Source of the DNA: CAZEAC01 sp964510065
GTDB taxonomy: Bacteria; Bdellovibrionota_C; UBA2361; CAIXSY01
Direction of reading: 5' to 3'
Length of the DNA stretch: 50,237 nt
Assembly: GCA_964510065.1 (NCBI GenBank)
Contig: CAZEAC010000029.1
Location: 1-50,237, forward strand
Position 1 is the first letter of the stretch. Each line of letters opens with the position of its first letter. Of this stretch, positions 42,428-49,887 are shown piece by piece. Made by a program: the position numbers and the translations under genes. The notes below the pieces were generated by a model, which did not search any database, was not told where the DNA came from, and saw only the letters and a list, made by a program, of their open reading frames with translations.

Positions 42428-43606
42428 TTACCGAATCATAAAACGGCGCGCTACCTGATATAAATCAGAAGAGAGGTCGACCTTGCGCGCTTTGATAAGT
42501 CCATCCGATTGTAACATCTCGGCAAGAGGCTCGAATCCAAGATGATCGAAATCGCGTGTGATCATGATGCCGCTCTTGCCATCTAACAGATATTGCACTG
42601 CGCCGTAGCCGAGGAATTTAGTATACTCGATATCAAATGAAATTGGCGGATGGCAGCGAAGCTCGTAGCCGATGTTTTTAGTATAAAAGCTCAGATCAAA
42701 TCCGCTTTCTTTGGACATTTTTTTGAGATACGGCAAGATCACATCACCAAGCTCAATCTGAGAGTATTTAATTCTTCCAAGCTCGTCTCGCGGGCAATTC
42801 TTAAGCAGGTCGCTAGAATCAGGATCGAGCGTGTCAAGAATTCCCTCAGCCATGAGCGCGACGCCATACGGTTTCTCGTCCTGGCAGCGGCGCTTGATAG
42901 TTCCAAAGACAATTTTTGCCAACTCTTCAGCAGTAATCTGTTTCTCGGCAAACTCCTCAGGGATAAGCGTAATGTCAGCGCCTGATGCCAGCCCCAAACC
43001 AAGCGCGAGGAAGCCTGCTTTTCGGCCCATGCTTGTCACGAGAAACCAACGGTTGCAGGTACGCGCATCGACGATCAGTGTGTCGAGTACTTTTGTTCCG
43101 GCATAACGTGCCGTCTCAAAACCGAAGCTTGGATGTTTGTTGGGAAGAATCAGATCGTTATCGATTGTCTTTGGAATATGTACGACGCGAATATCTGGAG
43201 CAGTCACGCCGATTAAGTAACTCAAGTAGGCGGTTCCTTCTCCGCCAATGACGATAAGCTTGTCGATTTTCTGTGCGCGAAGCCCATCGAGAAATGCTTT
43301 CTTAGTGTTTTCCTTGATAAATGGATTGAAACGGGAGGTTCCGAGAATCGAGCCTCCGGTGTTGTATATGTTCGCAACCGAGGAGGATGTAAGGTCGATT
43401 ACTGAGTCGTGAATTCCCTCACTTAAGTTTCTAAATCCGTTAACTAGTCCCTTTACGGCGTAGCCACGATTAGTTGCCTCGATTACGCTTGCGTAGATTA
43501 CTCCATTAATTCCGGGGGCAGGACCGCCGCTGGCGATAATACCAAAATTGCCCGAATTCTGAGTAGTTGTTGTCGTGTTTTGTGCCTTGTTTGATGCGCT
43601 GGCCAT
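42428..43606 (-). CDS. pfkA: 6-phosphofructokinase (ATP or pyrophosphate type unresolved)
   Basis: A 392-residue phosphofructokinase that makes fructose-1,6-bisphosphate. IIASGGPAPGINGVIY is the start of the fold, VIGGEGTAYLSYL (121-130) the phosphate-donor loop, PKTIDND (145-151) the catalytic loop, and NIGYELRCHPPISFDIEY a late fructose-site segment. Gly after GGE suggests ATP, while Lys in PKTIDND suggests pyrophosphate, as in the mixed group of bacterial enzymes, so the donor is open. Cytoplasmic. The N-terminus has a Thr-rich tail (NTTTTTQNSGN) of no known role. The stop lies 192 bp before murJ's start, 184 of them due to the MITE and its duplicated target. Confidence 0.9.
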   Translation of the reverse strand: MASASNKAQNTTTTTQNSGNFGIIASGGPAPGINGVIYASVIEATNRGYAVKGLVNGFRNLSEGIHDSVIDLTSSSVANIYNTGGSILGTSRFNPFIKENTKKAFLDGLRAQKIDKLIVIGGEGTAYLSYLIGVTAPDIRVVHIPKTIDNDLILPNKHPSFGFETARYAGTKVLDTLIVDARTCNRWFLVTSMGRKAGFLALGLGLASGADITLIPEEFAEKQITAEELAKIVFGTIKRRCQDEKPYGVALMAEGILDTLDPDSSDLLKNCPRDELGRIKYSQIELGDVILPYLKKMSKESGFDLSFYTKNIGYELRCHPPISFDIEYTKFLGYGAVQYLLDGKSGIMITRDFDHLGFEPLAEMLQSDGLIKARKVDLSSDLYQVARRFMIR

Positions 43607-43789
43607 ACTTGGCCGTTAAGAATAGCAGAAGGCGGGAGCGAGATAAATGGTAAGTACCTGATTTTCGGCGTGTGCGTTGTTGCGAAAAGGTGAATGCTCT
43701 CTGCAACTTCCAATGGCGATGTTGTAAATTGCCGAACTGCCTAAGCCGGAGGGTACTAGTAATGCCGGATTGCGTGAGAGAAGAGATAT

Positions 43790-43823
43790 GGAAGTTCCCT
43801 CCTTTCTTGGGGAGGGAACTTCC
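43790..43823 (-). terminator. Terminator after the DsbA-like gene
   Basis: GGAAGTTCCCTCC (43790-43802) pairs exactly over 13 bases with GGAGGGAACTTCC (43811-43823), with an 8-base loop. It lies 23 bp after the stop on the minus strand, and the bases after it read CATATCTCTTCTCTC, a mixed pyrimidine run. The rest of the 240-bp gap to the phosphofructokinase start shows nothing else. Confidence 0.75.
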
Positions 43824-43846
43824 CCGTATCATTTATAAGACGCTTG

Positions 43847-44611
43847 CTACGCAGCGCTCTTGCCTAAAAGTCGGTCAATAATGGTCTTAAAATGCTCGAC
43901 CGGATATGCACCTTTCACAGCGACACCGCCAACGAAGAAACCAGGAGTTCCCTGAATTCCTTTCTCGTTCGCCAGTGCAGCTTCATCTTTAATCTGCTTC
44001 TCGATCTCAGGTGAGGCCATATCTTTCTTAAACTTCTCAATATCGAGCTTAAGTTCACCGGCTTTCGCAAGGTAGAAGCTGTCTGAAAGTTTATCCTGAT
44101 TATCAAAGAGCGCGTCATGGAATTCCCAGAACTTGCCCTGCTTACCTGCGGCAAGTGCCGCCTTCGCTGCAGGCATTGCCTGGTTGTGGAAAGGAAGTGG
44201 AAGATTCTTAAATACCAACTTCACGTCATTTGGATATGCCTTAAGTACAGCTTCGGCAGTATCGCGACCGCGCTTGCAGTAGGGGCATTGAAAATCAGAA
44301 AATTCAATGATGGTAACTTTTGCTCCCGATGGTCCTTTGACTGGGCTTGAACCGATTTCAAGGTTCACTGGATTCTTGAACTGATCTTCCATTTCGGAAG
44401 CGGCGCGCTGCTCGGCTTCTTTACGGGCGAGCTCCTGGCGGCGCTTGAAATACTCTTCGACGGCTTTGCCGATCGCGACCTGGCCCTTTTCAGTGGCCAT
44501 GTATTTCTCAATTGCGCCCTCAAATTGTTTCGGATCGATTTCAGATTTTGCAACAACTGGAAGAACAAGAAGGGCTGCAACCAGCGGCGCGACGAAGAGT
44601 TTCTTAAACAT
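43847..44611 (-). CDS. DsbA-family thiol:disulfide oxidoreductase
   Basis: A 254-residue exported protein with a signal peptide (MFKKLFVAPLVAALLVLPVVA). A helical, charged linker follows (about 25-80, EKYMATEKGQVAIGKAVEEY and on), then a DsbA-like thioredoxin domain with FSDFQCPYCKRG (CPYC) and the cis-proline loop KGIQGTPGFFVGG. The layout, with a helical arm before the domain, matches BdbD/DsbG-like or ScsC-like proteins, which oxidise or isomerise disulfides in the periplasm. The partner DsbB or DsbD is not in the window. TTGAGGCAGGT gives a good ribosome-binding site. Divergent from pheS. Confidence 0.9.
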   Translation of the reverse strand: MFKKLFVAPLVAALLVLPVVAKSEIDPKQFEGAIEKYMATEKGQVAIGKAVEEYFKRRQELARKEAEQRAASEMEDQFKNPVNLEIGSSPVKGPSGAKVTIIEFSDFQCPYCKRGRDTAEAVLKAYPNDVKLVFKNLPLPFHNQAMPAAKAALAAGKQGKFWEFHDALFDNQDKLSDSFYLAKAGELKLDIEKFKKDMASPEIEKQIKDEAALANEKGIQGTPGFFVGGVAVKGAYPVEHFKTIIDRLLGKSAA

Positions 44612-44731
44612 ACCTGCCTCAAAAATATAGAGAGTCTCAAAAGTAACTAGAAGTAACAGACGAACAAATTGATAGAATATTCGACAAGTCCTTGCAATTC
44701 AAATAATTCCAAATGGTTATAACGACGTTTT

Positions 44732-44768
44732 GCGAACCCGACCAATTGATCTTATGGTGCGGGCTCGC
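44732..44768 (+). promoter_or_regulatory. Hairpin in the pheS leader
   Basis: GCGAACCCG (44732-44740) pairs with CGGGCTCGC (44760-44768) with one mismatch, 44 bp before the pheS ATG. It could be a leader stem affecting pheST. No short Phe-rich leader peptide and no T-box consensus is seen. Confidence 0.35.
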
Positions 44769-44812
44769 TACTGTTTATGGCGTTTCACCTAGTTTTTTTA
44801 CCGTTGAGCGAG

Positions 44813-45847
44813 ATGAACCTCGAGATCAATTCAATATCACAGATAGAGCAGCGCTTAGAACAGGTACTTACCAGCGTCGCCTCGGCCGATGATCTGGAGT
44901 TAGTTCGGCGTGATTGGCTCTCCAAAGAGGGGATAATAAAGTCGCTTTTCAAGCAGCTTAAGGATGTGCCGGTTGCCGACAAACCGGCTGCAGCGCAGAA
45001 GCTCAACGCGCTTCGTGACAAGCTTGATAAATTTGTCGCACAGAAAGAGTTGGAGTTCGAGGCAAAGCTCCGAGATACTAAACTCTCCGCTGAATTTTAC
45101 GATCTTTCTCTTCCTGGAAGTTCCCCCGGCGTCGGCTCGGTTCATCCCGTGACGATGGTGGAGAGGAAAATTGCGGAGATCTTAAGACCGTTCGGATTTA
45201 AGAGTGTTCAGGGGCCTGAGATTGAAACTGAATACTACTGCTTTGACGCGCTTAATATTCCGGCACATCACCCAGCGCGGGACATGCAGGACACCTTTTA
45301 CACGCACACTGGGCATGTGCTTCGAACTCACACTACATCCGTGCAATCGCGAGTGTTGGAGAAGGGCCAAGTGCCAATTAAGGTGGCGTCGTTCGGCAGG
45401 GTATATCGAAATGAAACCGAGGATCCCTCGCATCAGGCGATGTTTCATCAGTTCGAACTGGTGTGGATAGAACCGGGGCTCACGCTTGCTAATTTGACTG
45501 GTTTGATTTCACATATTCTTAAGGAGCTTTACGGTAAAAGGCGAAAAGTAAGGTTCGTACCGAAATTTTATCCTTACACCGAGCCGAGTATTGGTCCGCA
45601 AATTGATTGTGCGATCTGTAAAGGTGTTGGTTGTTCGGCGTGCGGCGGGTCAGGCTGGGTCACTATTGCCGGCGCCGGAATGGTGCATCGAAATGTGTTA
45701 AAGGAGTTCAAGCTCGATCCGGATAAGGTAAGCGGCTTTGCTTTCGGCATGGGTACGAGTCGCCTTGCCAGCCAGTTCTGCAATATTCCCACCTTAAAAG
45801 AAGTTTACGAAAACGACGTCAGAATTCTTAAGGGACAGTACCGATGA
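44813..45847 (+). CDS. pheS: Phenylalanyl-tRNA synthetase alpha subunit
   Basis: The 344-residue catalytic subunit of the (alpha-beta)2 enzyme that charges tRNA-Phe. An N-terminal coiled coil (about 5-90) is followed by the class II core: HPVTMVERKIAEILRPFGF, motif 2 region SFGRVYRNETEDPSHQAMFHQFE, and motif 3 FGMGTSRLA. The start MNLEINSIS is chosen because the family begins there; an in-frame ATG twelve codons earlier has no Shine-Dalgarno sequence. A CxxC-xxxx-CxxC cluster (Cys 266, 269, 274 and 277, CAICKGVGCSAC) is inserted before GWVTIAGAGMVH; this zinc-ribbon-like insert is known in some bacterial PheS. Overlaps pheT by ATGA. Confidence 0.96.
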   Translation: MNLEINSISQIEQRLEQVLTSVASADDLELVRRDWLSKEGIIKSLFKQLKDVPVADKPAAAQKLNALRDKLDKFVAQKELEFEAKLRDTKLSAEFYDLSLPGSSPGVGSVHPVTMVERKIAEILRPFGFKSVQGPEIETEYYCFDALNIPAHHPARDMQDTFYTHTGHVLRTHTTSVQSRVLEKGQVPIKVASFGRVYRNETEDPSHQAMFHQFELVWIEPGLTLANLTGLISHILKELYGKRRKVRFVPKFYPYTEPSIGPQIDCAICKGVGCSACGGSGWVTIAGAGMVHRNVLKEFKLDPDKVSGFAFGMGTSRLASQFCNIPTLKEVYENDVRILKGQYR

Positions 45848-47916
45848 AGCTTCATCTTGGAATATTAGAGAAGATAATAGATCTGCCCAGTTCAGACGCA
45901 CAGGAGATTCGGCAGCTGCTTGATGATGTTGGGCTCGAGGTAAAAGATGTTGATCAGAGCGCCGCAAAACCGGTTTTTACGATCGAGACTTTGGCGAATA
46001 GAGGCGATCATCTTTGTGCGTTCGGTGTGGCGCGTGAACTTTCGGCACGGCTTCTGACGCCGCTCAAGCACCCGGCCCTGTCCTCGGAGCTTGGTGACCG
46101 TAAGGCGTCGGTTCCGGTGAAAGTACAGACTCCGCTTTGTCTGCGCTATGGCCTTCTTGAGATGCAGCTTCCCCAGGAGCTAAAGCTTCGTGCCGATATC
46201 GCACAAGCCCTTGGTGCGATAGACAACGAGCGTCATGCGCTTGTGCATATCCTTAATTACGTGCTGCTCGAACTTGGGCAGCCGATGCATGCGTTTGACC
46301 GTGAAAAGGTTGAAGGAGAGGTTCGAATTGAAATGCTCGGCGCCAAGGAGACAATCGACGCGCTTGACGGAAAGAGCTACGAGCTTCCGGAGAATTCGAT
46401 AGTTATTCGAGACGCACGAAAGATTATCGCGGTCGCCGGCGTGATCGGTTGCGCCAATAGTATGGTCACGAGCGCCACGCGAAATGTCCTAATTGAGTCA
46501 GCGCTTTTTGATCCGGTTTCGGTGCGAAAGACGGCGCGAGCAATGCGTATTTCCACAGATGCGTCGTATTCGTTTGAGCGCGGCGCCGACATCGAAGCCG
46601 TGGTGACTGGACTTAAGCGAGCAGCATATCTTGCCTCCTCGGGAGCGGGCGGAGAAGAAGGTGCGCGAATTTTGGGATTCACCCTTGTTGAACACGCTCC
46701 GATTGAAAAGCGTAAGGTCAGTAGTAGTCTCAAAAAGATACGCGCTGAAGTGAATTGTCCGCGTCTGGCTCTCAGCGAAGTTGCCGCGCGCCTTAAGCAC
46801 CTTGGGTATGCAGTCGAAGTTGACGAAGAGAAAGAAGAGTTTAAAACGACCGTGCCTTCGTGGCGGCTTTTTGATGTGCGAAATCCCGAAGATCTGGTCG
46901 AAGATTTTGTGCGCGCGCATGGCCTGAATAAGGTCAAGCTCGAACTTCCCGCGCTTGATCCCGAGCCACCGCCGCGAAATGAGGAGGAAAATCTTCGAGA
47001 ACGTGTCGATCCGGTGCTCCATGGTAGCGGGTTCTTCGAGATAATCAGTAAGGTGTTTTACGCAGCCGAGGAGGTGGCGATCATCACCGAGCTCGATCCG
47101 AAGCGAAAAGACGCCCATGTTACTATTAAGAACGCGATTGAAGAGAGCAACTCGCATGTACGCATGACCACGCTCTTTCATCATTACCGGCTCGCCGAGA
47201 CAAGTGCGCGCCGTGGCGTTCTTTCGCCGAAGGTATACGAGTTCGCCAGACTTTTTTCCCTCGAACCGAAACAAGGGGCCTCGCCCTACCAATTTGAGCA
47301 AGACGTGCTCGCGCTCTCGGTAAGCGGACGGTGGAACGAAGGCGAATGGCGCGCGGGTGATGATTTGCGTGCGTTGCTCTCACATATGAAAGGAGTGTTG
47401 GAGTCGATCTTTACCGCACTTGGTGTCGAGCTCGCGGTGACGAAAACGGAGCATCCATTGTATCACCCTGGCTGCCAGGCCGCGCTCAAAGTGGGTCGGA
47501 GCGATTGCGGAATCTTTGGGCTAGTTCATCCGTTGATTAAGGATCGCCTGGGATTCAAGGTCCCCCTTATTCATGCCGAGATATTGCTTCCTGCGCTTTT
47601 CGGGCTCGTCAAACCTCGTGAGTTTCTCCGGCCGGTGGACCTACCTTCCGTGCGCCGTGATATCACGTTAAAGATTCCTGAAAAAGAGTTTGCGGGGAAG
47701 GTGCGAAAGATATTGCTCGAAGCAAAGCTGCCGAATCTTGTCGCGGTCGCGATTGTCGATGACTTCAGAAAGGACGCAGAGCCTTATCGGCGTGTAAGTT
47801 ACCGGCTCACATTTCAAGATGCTGAACGAACGTTGGAGCACAGCCAGGTCGATCAAGCGATGCAACGCTGTCTTGCGATGCTGAAAGATCAACATTCGCT
47901 GGAGCTTGCGGCGTAG
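45844..47916 (+). CDS. pheT: Phenylalanyl-tRNA synthetase beta subunit, lacking the EMAP domain
   Basis: A 690-residue beta subunit; the usual length is near 790. After the first 40 residues (MKLHLGILEKIIDLPSSDAQ) it goes straight to FTIETLANRGDHLCAFGVARELSA, so the tRNA-binding EMAP/OB domain of about 100 residues that normally stands between them is missing. The rest is complete: B3/B4 editing region (RHALVHILNYVLLELGQPMHAF, IIAVAGVIGCANS, STDASYSFERGADIEAV), B5, the catalytic-like core, and the C-terminal FDX-ACB domain (LPSVRRDITLKIPEKEF to DAERTLEHSQVDQAM). The ATG overlaps the pheS stop by four bases, indicating coupled translation. Nothing suggests a frameshift. Confidence 0.95.
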   Translation: MKLHLGILEKIIDLPSSDAQEIRQLLDDVGLEVKDVDQSAAKPVFTIETLANRGDHLCAFGVARELSARLLTPLKHPALSSELGDRKASVPVKVQTPLCLRYGLLEMQLPQELKLRADIAQALGAIDNERHALVHILNYVLLELGQPMHAFDREKVEGEVRIEMLGAKETIDALDGKSYELPENSIVIRDARKIIAVAGVIGCANSMVTSATRNVLIESALFDPVSVRKTARAMRISTDASYSFERGADIEAVVTGLKRAAYLASSGAGGEEGARILGFTLVEHAPIEKRKVSSSLKKIRAEVNCPRLALSEVAARLKHLGYAVEVDEEKEEFKTTVPSWRLFDVRNPEDLVEDFVRAHGLNKVKLELPALDPEPPPRNEEENLRERVDPVLHGSGFFEIISKVFYAAEEVAIITELDPKRKDAHVTIKNAIEESNSHVRMTTLFHHYRLAETSARRGVLSPKVYEFARLFSLEPKQGASPYQFEQDVLALSVSGRWNEGEWRAGDDLRALLSHMKGVLESIFTALGVELAVTKTEHPLYHPGCQAALKVGRSDCGIFGLVHPLIKDRLGFKVPLIHAEILLPALFGLVKPREFLRPVDLPSVRRDITLKIPEKEFAGKVRKILLEAKLPNLVAVAIVDDFRKDAEPYRRVSYRLTFQDAERTLEHSQVDQAMQRCLAMLKDQHSLELAA

Positions 47917-47943
47917 GGCGGCTTTCCCTTAATTTGCCCCTCA

Positions 47944-48128
47944 ATTCCCTCAGGGAACGCGCGCACGTCTGACGAAGTTTCTGGACTTGAAATGTTAGTA
48001 AATTTACAGTCTGTTAAGCAACTGAAGAATCTTATTGGACAAAGTAGCATTCGGAGTCTCGAAAAGAAGGGGATTGCAAATCAGGAAAATTGAATCTAAT
48101 CACGCGCGGACCATGAGACAAATCTCTT
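47944..48128. repeat. Dispersed repeat family, copy A
   Basis: ATTCCCTCAGGGAA (47944-47957) and GACGAAGTTTCTGGACTTGAAA (about 47970-47991) match ATTCCCTCAGGGAA and GACGAGATTTCTGGATTCTAAG at 48872 onward. A second block, AAAATTGAATCTAATCACGC to GAGACAAATCTC (48086-48126), matches 48923-48965. Copy A carries about 90 extra bases between the blocks. The repeat is degenerate and non-coding; it fills most of the 308-bp gap after pheT. Confidence 0.55.
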
Positions 48129-48139
48129 CCTAGGAGCCT

Positions 48140-48225
48140 GCGCCACGAATAATTCAAGCTACGACAGGTAGTAGAGGCGAAGGCTTCGGCCCCTACGGAT
48201 TGAGTGCGCCGCTGATTCGTGGCGC
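48140..48225. repeat. 86-bp cruciform-forming palindrome
   Basis: GCGCCACGAAT (48140-48150) is an exact inverse of ATTCGTGGCGC (48215-48225). Inside, GTAGAGGC (48171-48178) nearly pairs with GCCCCTAC (48189-48196) around GAAGGCTTCG. The right arm covers the stop codon of the small gene at 48225-48614. Palindromes of the form GTAGGGGC..GCCCCTAC are common as dispersed elements in bacteria; this may also end transcription. Confidence 0.55.
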
Positions 48226-48614
48226 TAATCTCTCCGATTTGGCGAATTTCGTGCATTCTCAAAAATTTCTTTGATTACCGATTTTCCCACCCCGCCACGC
48301 CGGTTATCAAGGTAGCTGTCAAGGAAAAGACTTCCCGCTCTATCTCGAGCTTCGAGCGTCCATACTTGGAACTCATCCGCAAGGCCCCCGCATGGAAACC
48401 TGGCAAGTCCATAAGCAACCGTGATGTCGAGTTCTCCCATTCTTATTCTATAGGATTGCTGCGGTTTCACAGCTCCAAAGTCGTCCATGTAGTTCATCTC
48501 AGCGCGACCAGAACTCCGCCAGGATGCATTTTTGGCTTGAGTGTTAATTTCACCAAGAGTCACTTTGCTTGTAATTTCCGCAACTCTAGTAGGACTTGCC
48601 ATGGTCATAGTCAT
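48225..48614 (-). CDS. Hypothetical protein, 129 aa
   Basis: A small soluble protein, acidic to neutral, with no signal peptide. A strong Shine-Dalgarno sequence, GAGGTGA (minus strand, 48618-48624), lies three bases before ATG 48614, which makes the gene credible. The sequence has one clear central part, RIRMGELDITVAYGLARFPC, followed by DEFQVWTLEARDRAGSLFLDSYLDN, probably a beta-rich fold. I do not recognise the family. It is enclosed by repeats on both sides, and a cruciform covers its stop codon. It could be recently acquired; the coding frame is intact. Confidence 0.62.
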   Translation of the reverse strand: MTMTMASPTRVAEITSKVTLGEINTQAKNASWRSSGRAEMNYMDDFGAVKPQQSYRIRMGELDITVAYGLARFPCGGLADEFQVWTLEARDRAGSLFLDSYLDNRRGGVGKSVIKEIFENARNSPNRRD

Positions 48615-48871
48615 AAGTCACCTCAATAGAAAAGTAGTGCATGTTTCTCAGGCCACACTTTAAAGGGGCTCTCTGAATCTCGGGTGGCGGCCTTAAAACT
48701 ACTACATGCTGACTGAAATCACACAGACTGTTATGGAAAGTCCTGGCGCTAGGTGCTCTAAAAAACGAGGACGGGAACGGAAGGCAGTAGATTGGGTAAT
48801 AAGCTATGGGAAAGGTAAGAGATTTCAAGAGGGAACTCCTTTAATTCCCTCCCCCCCTGATTCCCCCCCTG

Positions 48872-48978
48872 ATTCCCTCAGGGAAGGCGCGCATCGGACG
48901 AGATTTCTGGATTCTAAGTCAGAGAATTTTAATCTACTCGCGCGCCGACTCTGAGACAAATTCTCAGACAAATTCTCA
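48872..48978. repeat. Dispersed repeat family, copy B, with a 12-bp tandem duplication
   Basis: CCCTGA-TTCCC-TCAGGG (48867-48883) is an exact hairpin preceded by a second CCCCCCTGATTC unit (48855-48864). The rest, GGCGCGCATCGGACGAGATT to GAGACAAATTCTC, matches copy A in two blocks. At its end GACAAATTCTCA is repeated exactly in tandem (48955-48966, 48967-48978). It ends six bases before the lepB stop and fills most of the 370-bp gap. Confidence 0.6.
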
Positions 48979-48984
48979 TGCAAA

Positions 48985-49800
48985 CTACAAATTCAACTTC
49001 TTTCCGGTGCGCTCAAAATGCGGGAAAGACCAGTAAATATAGAGAACCTTGCCTACAATAAGATGCTTGTTTACGAAATGACTCTTATAATGGCGTGAGT
49101 CACGGGAGCGGTCACGATTGTCACCAAGCATAAAGTAGCTGTTCGCGGGGACGGTGAGTGGCCCCACATCGGCACTAAGTCCGCCCTCGAGGTAACGCGC
49201 ATACGGCTCTTCGAGTTTTTTACCGTTTATAAATACCTCGAGACCCTTTACCTCAATGCTGTCCCCGGCTACCCCGACAATACGTTTGACGATGCGAACG
49301 CCGCGGCCTTGCAGTTCGATGGGATCGGGATTTACATAAACTACCAGATCTCCACGGTGCGGGTCGGATTCGCCGTAGGCTAATTTGCTCACCATTATGT
49401 AATCGCCCGGAATGATTGCGGGCATCGACGACTCGGAGGGGACCCTAAACATTGCATAAGAATCATGAAGGTCCGGATAGAAAAATGCGTGAATCATGAG
49501 GATGGCAAAATAGTAGTACCAACGCTGATACCATTTAAGATTGCTCGATCCGATTCGTCTTGCGATACGCATTGAATGAATTGCCGCGAACAACACGAGC
49601 ATAATCAGAGCCGCGATTGTCAGGTAGAGCCCCTTGGGCTCGTCCAACATGCCGGTAGCGAGCGCCCCGCACATTATTAAGAATTGCAGCGCGAAACTGA
49701 GAAGCGCGCATCGTAGATTTCCTACATACAGGTATCCGAACCCCGCGCCCAACAGGGTGAACAGAAACGCGCGCCAGGGTCCGCGAATTTTAATAACCAT
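48985..49800 (-). CDS. lepB: Signal peptidase I
   Basis: A 271-residue inner-membrane protease that removes Sec signal peptides in the periplasm. The N-terminal half has about four hydrophobic segments (FLFTLLGAGFGYLYVGN, LLSFALQFLIMCGALATG, LYLTIAALIMLVLFAAI, WYYYFAILMIHAFFY), more than in most LepB. The catalytic Ser is in PSESSMPAIIPGDYI, the Lys in RIVKRIVGVAGDSI, and the last box is FMLGDNRDRSRDSRHY. The start at 49800 has AAGGAGAG six bases upstream; the longer frame overlaps the divergent gene and is non-coding in style. The extra helices may be a fused membrane domain of unknown function. Confidence 0.93.
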   Translation of the reverse strand: MVIKIRGPWRAFLFTLLGAGFGYLYVGNLRCALLSFALQFLIMCGALATGMLDEPKGLYLTIAALIMLVLFAAIHSMRIARRIGSSNLKWYQRWYYYFAILMIHAFFYPDLHDSYAMFRVPSESSMPAIIPGDYIMVSKLAYGESDPHRGDLVVYVNPDPIELQGRGVRIVKRIVGVAGDSIEVKGLEVFINGKKLEEPYARYLEGGLSADVGPLTVPANSYFMLGDNRDRSRDSRHYKSHFVNKHLIVGKVLYIYWSFPHFERTGKKLNL

Positions 49801-49887
49801 GTGCTCTCCTTGGCCCTTCCGACAATCCGCCTTCTCGAGTATTTTCATAAAAATAGTAGAGTTTTCCAAGTTACGGGAGGGGAAATC

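Noticed and set aside
48955..48978. Tandem 12-mer as a possible CRISPR remnant
   Set aside because: Two adjacent units without spacers; a slippage duplication explains it.
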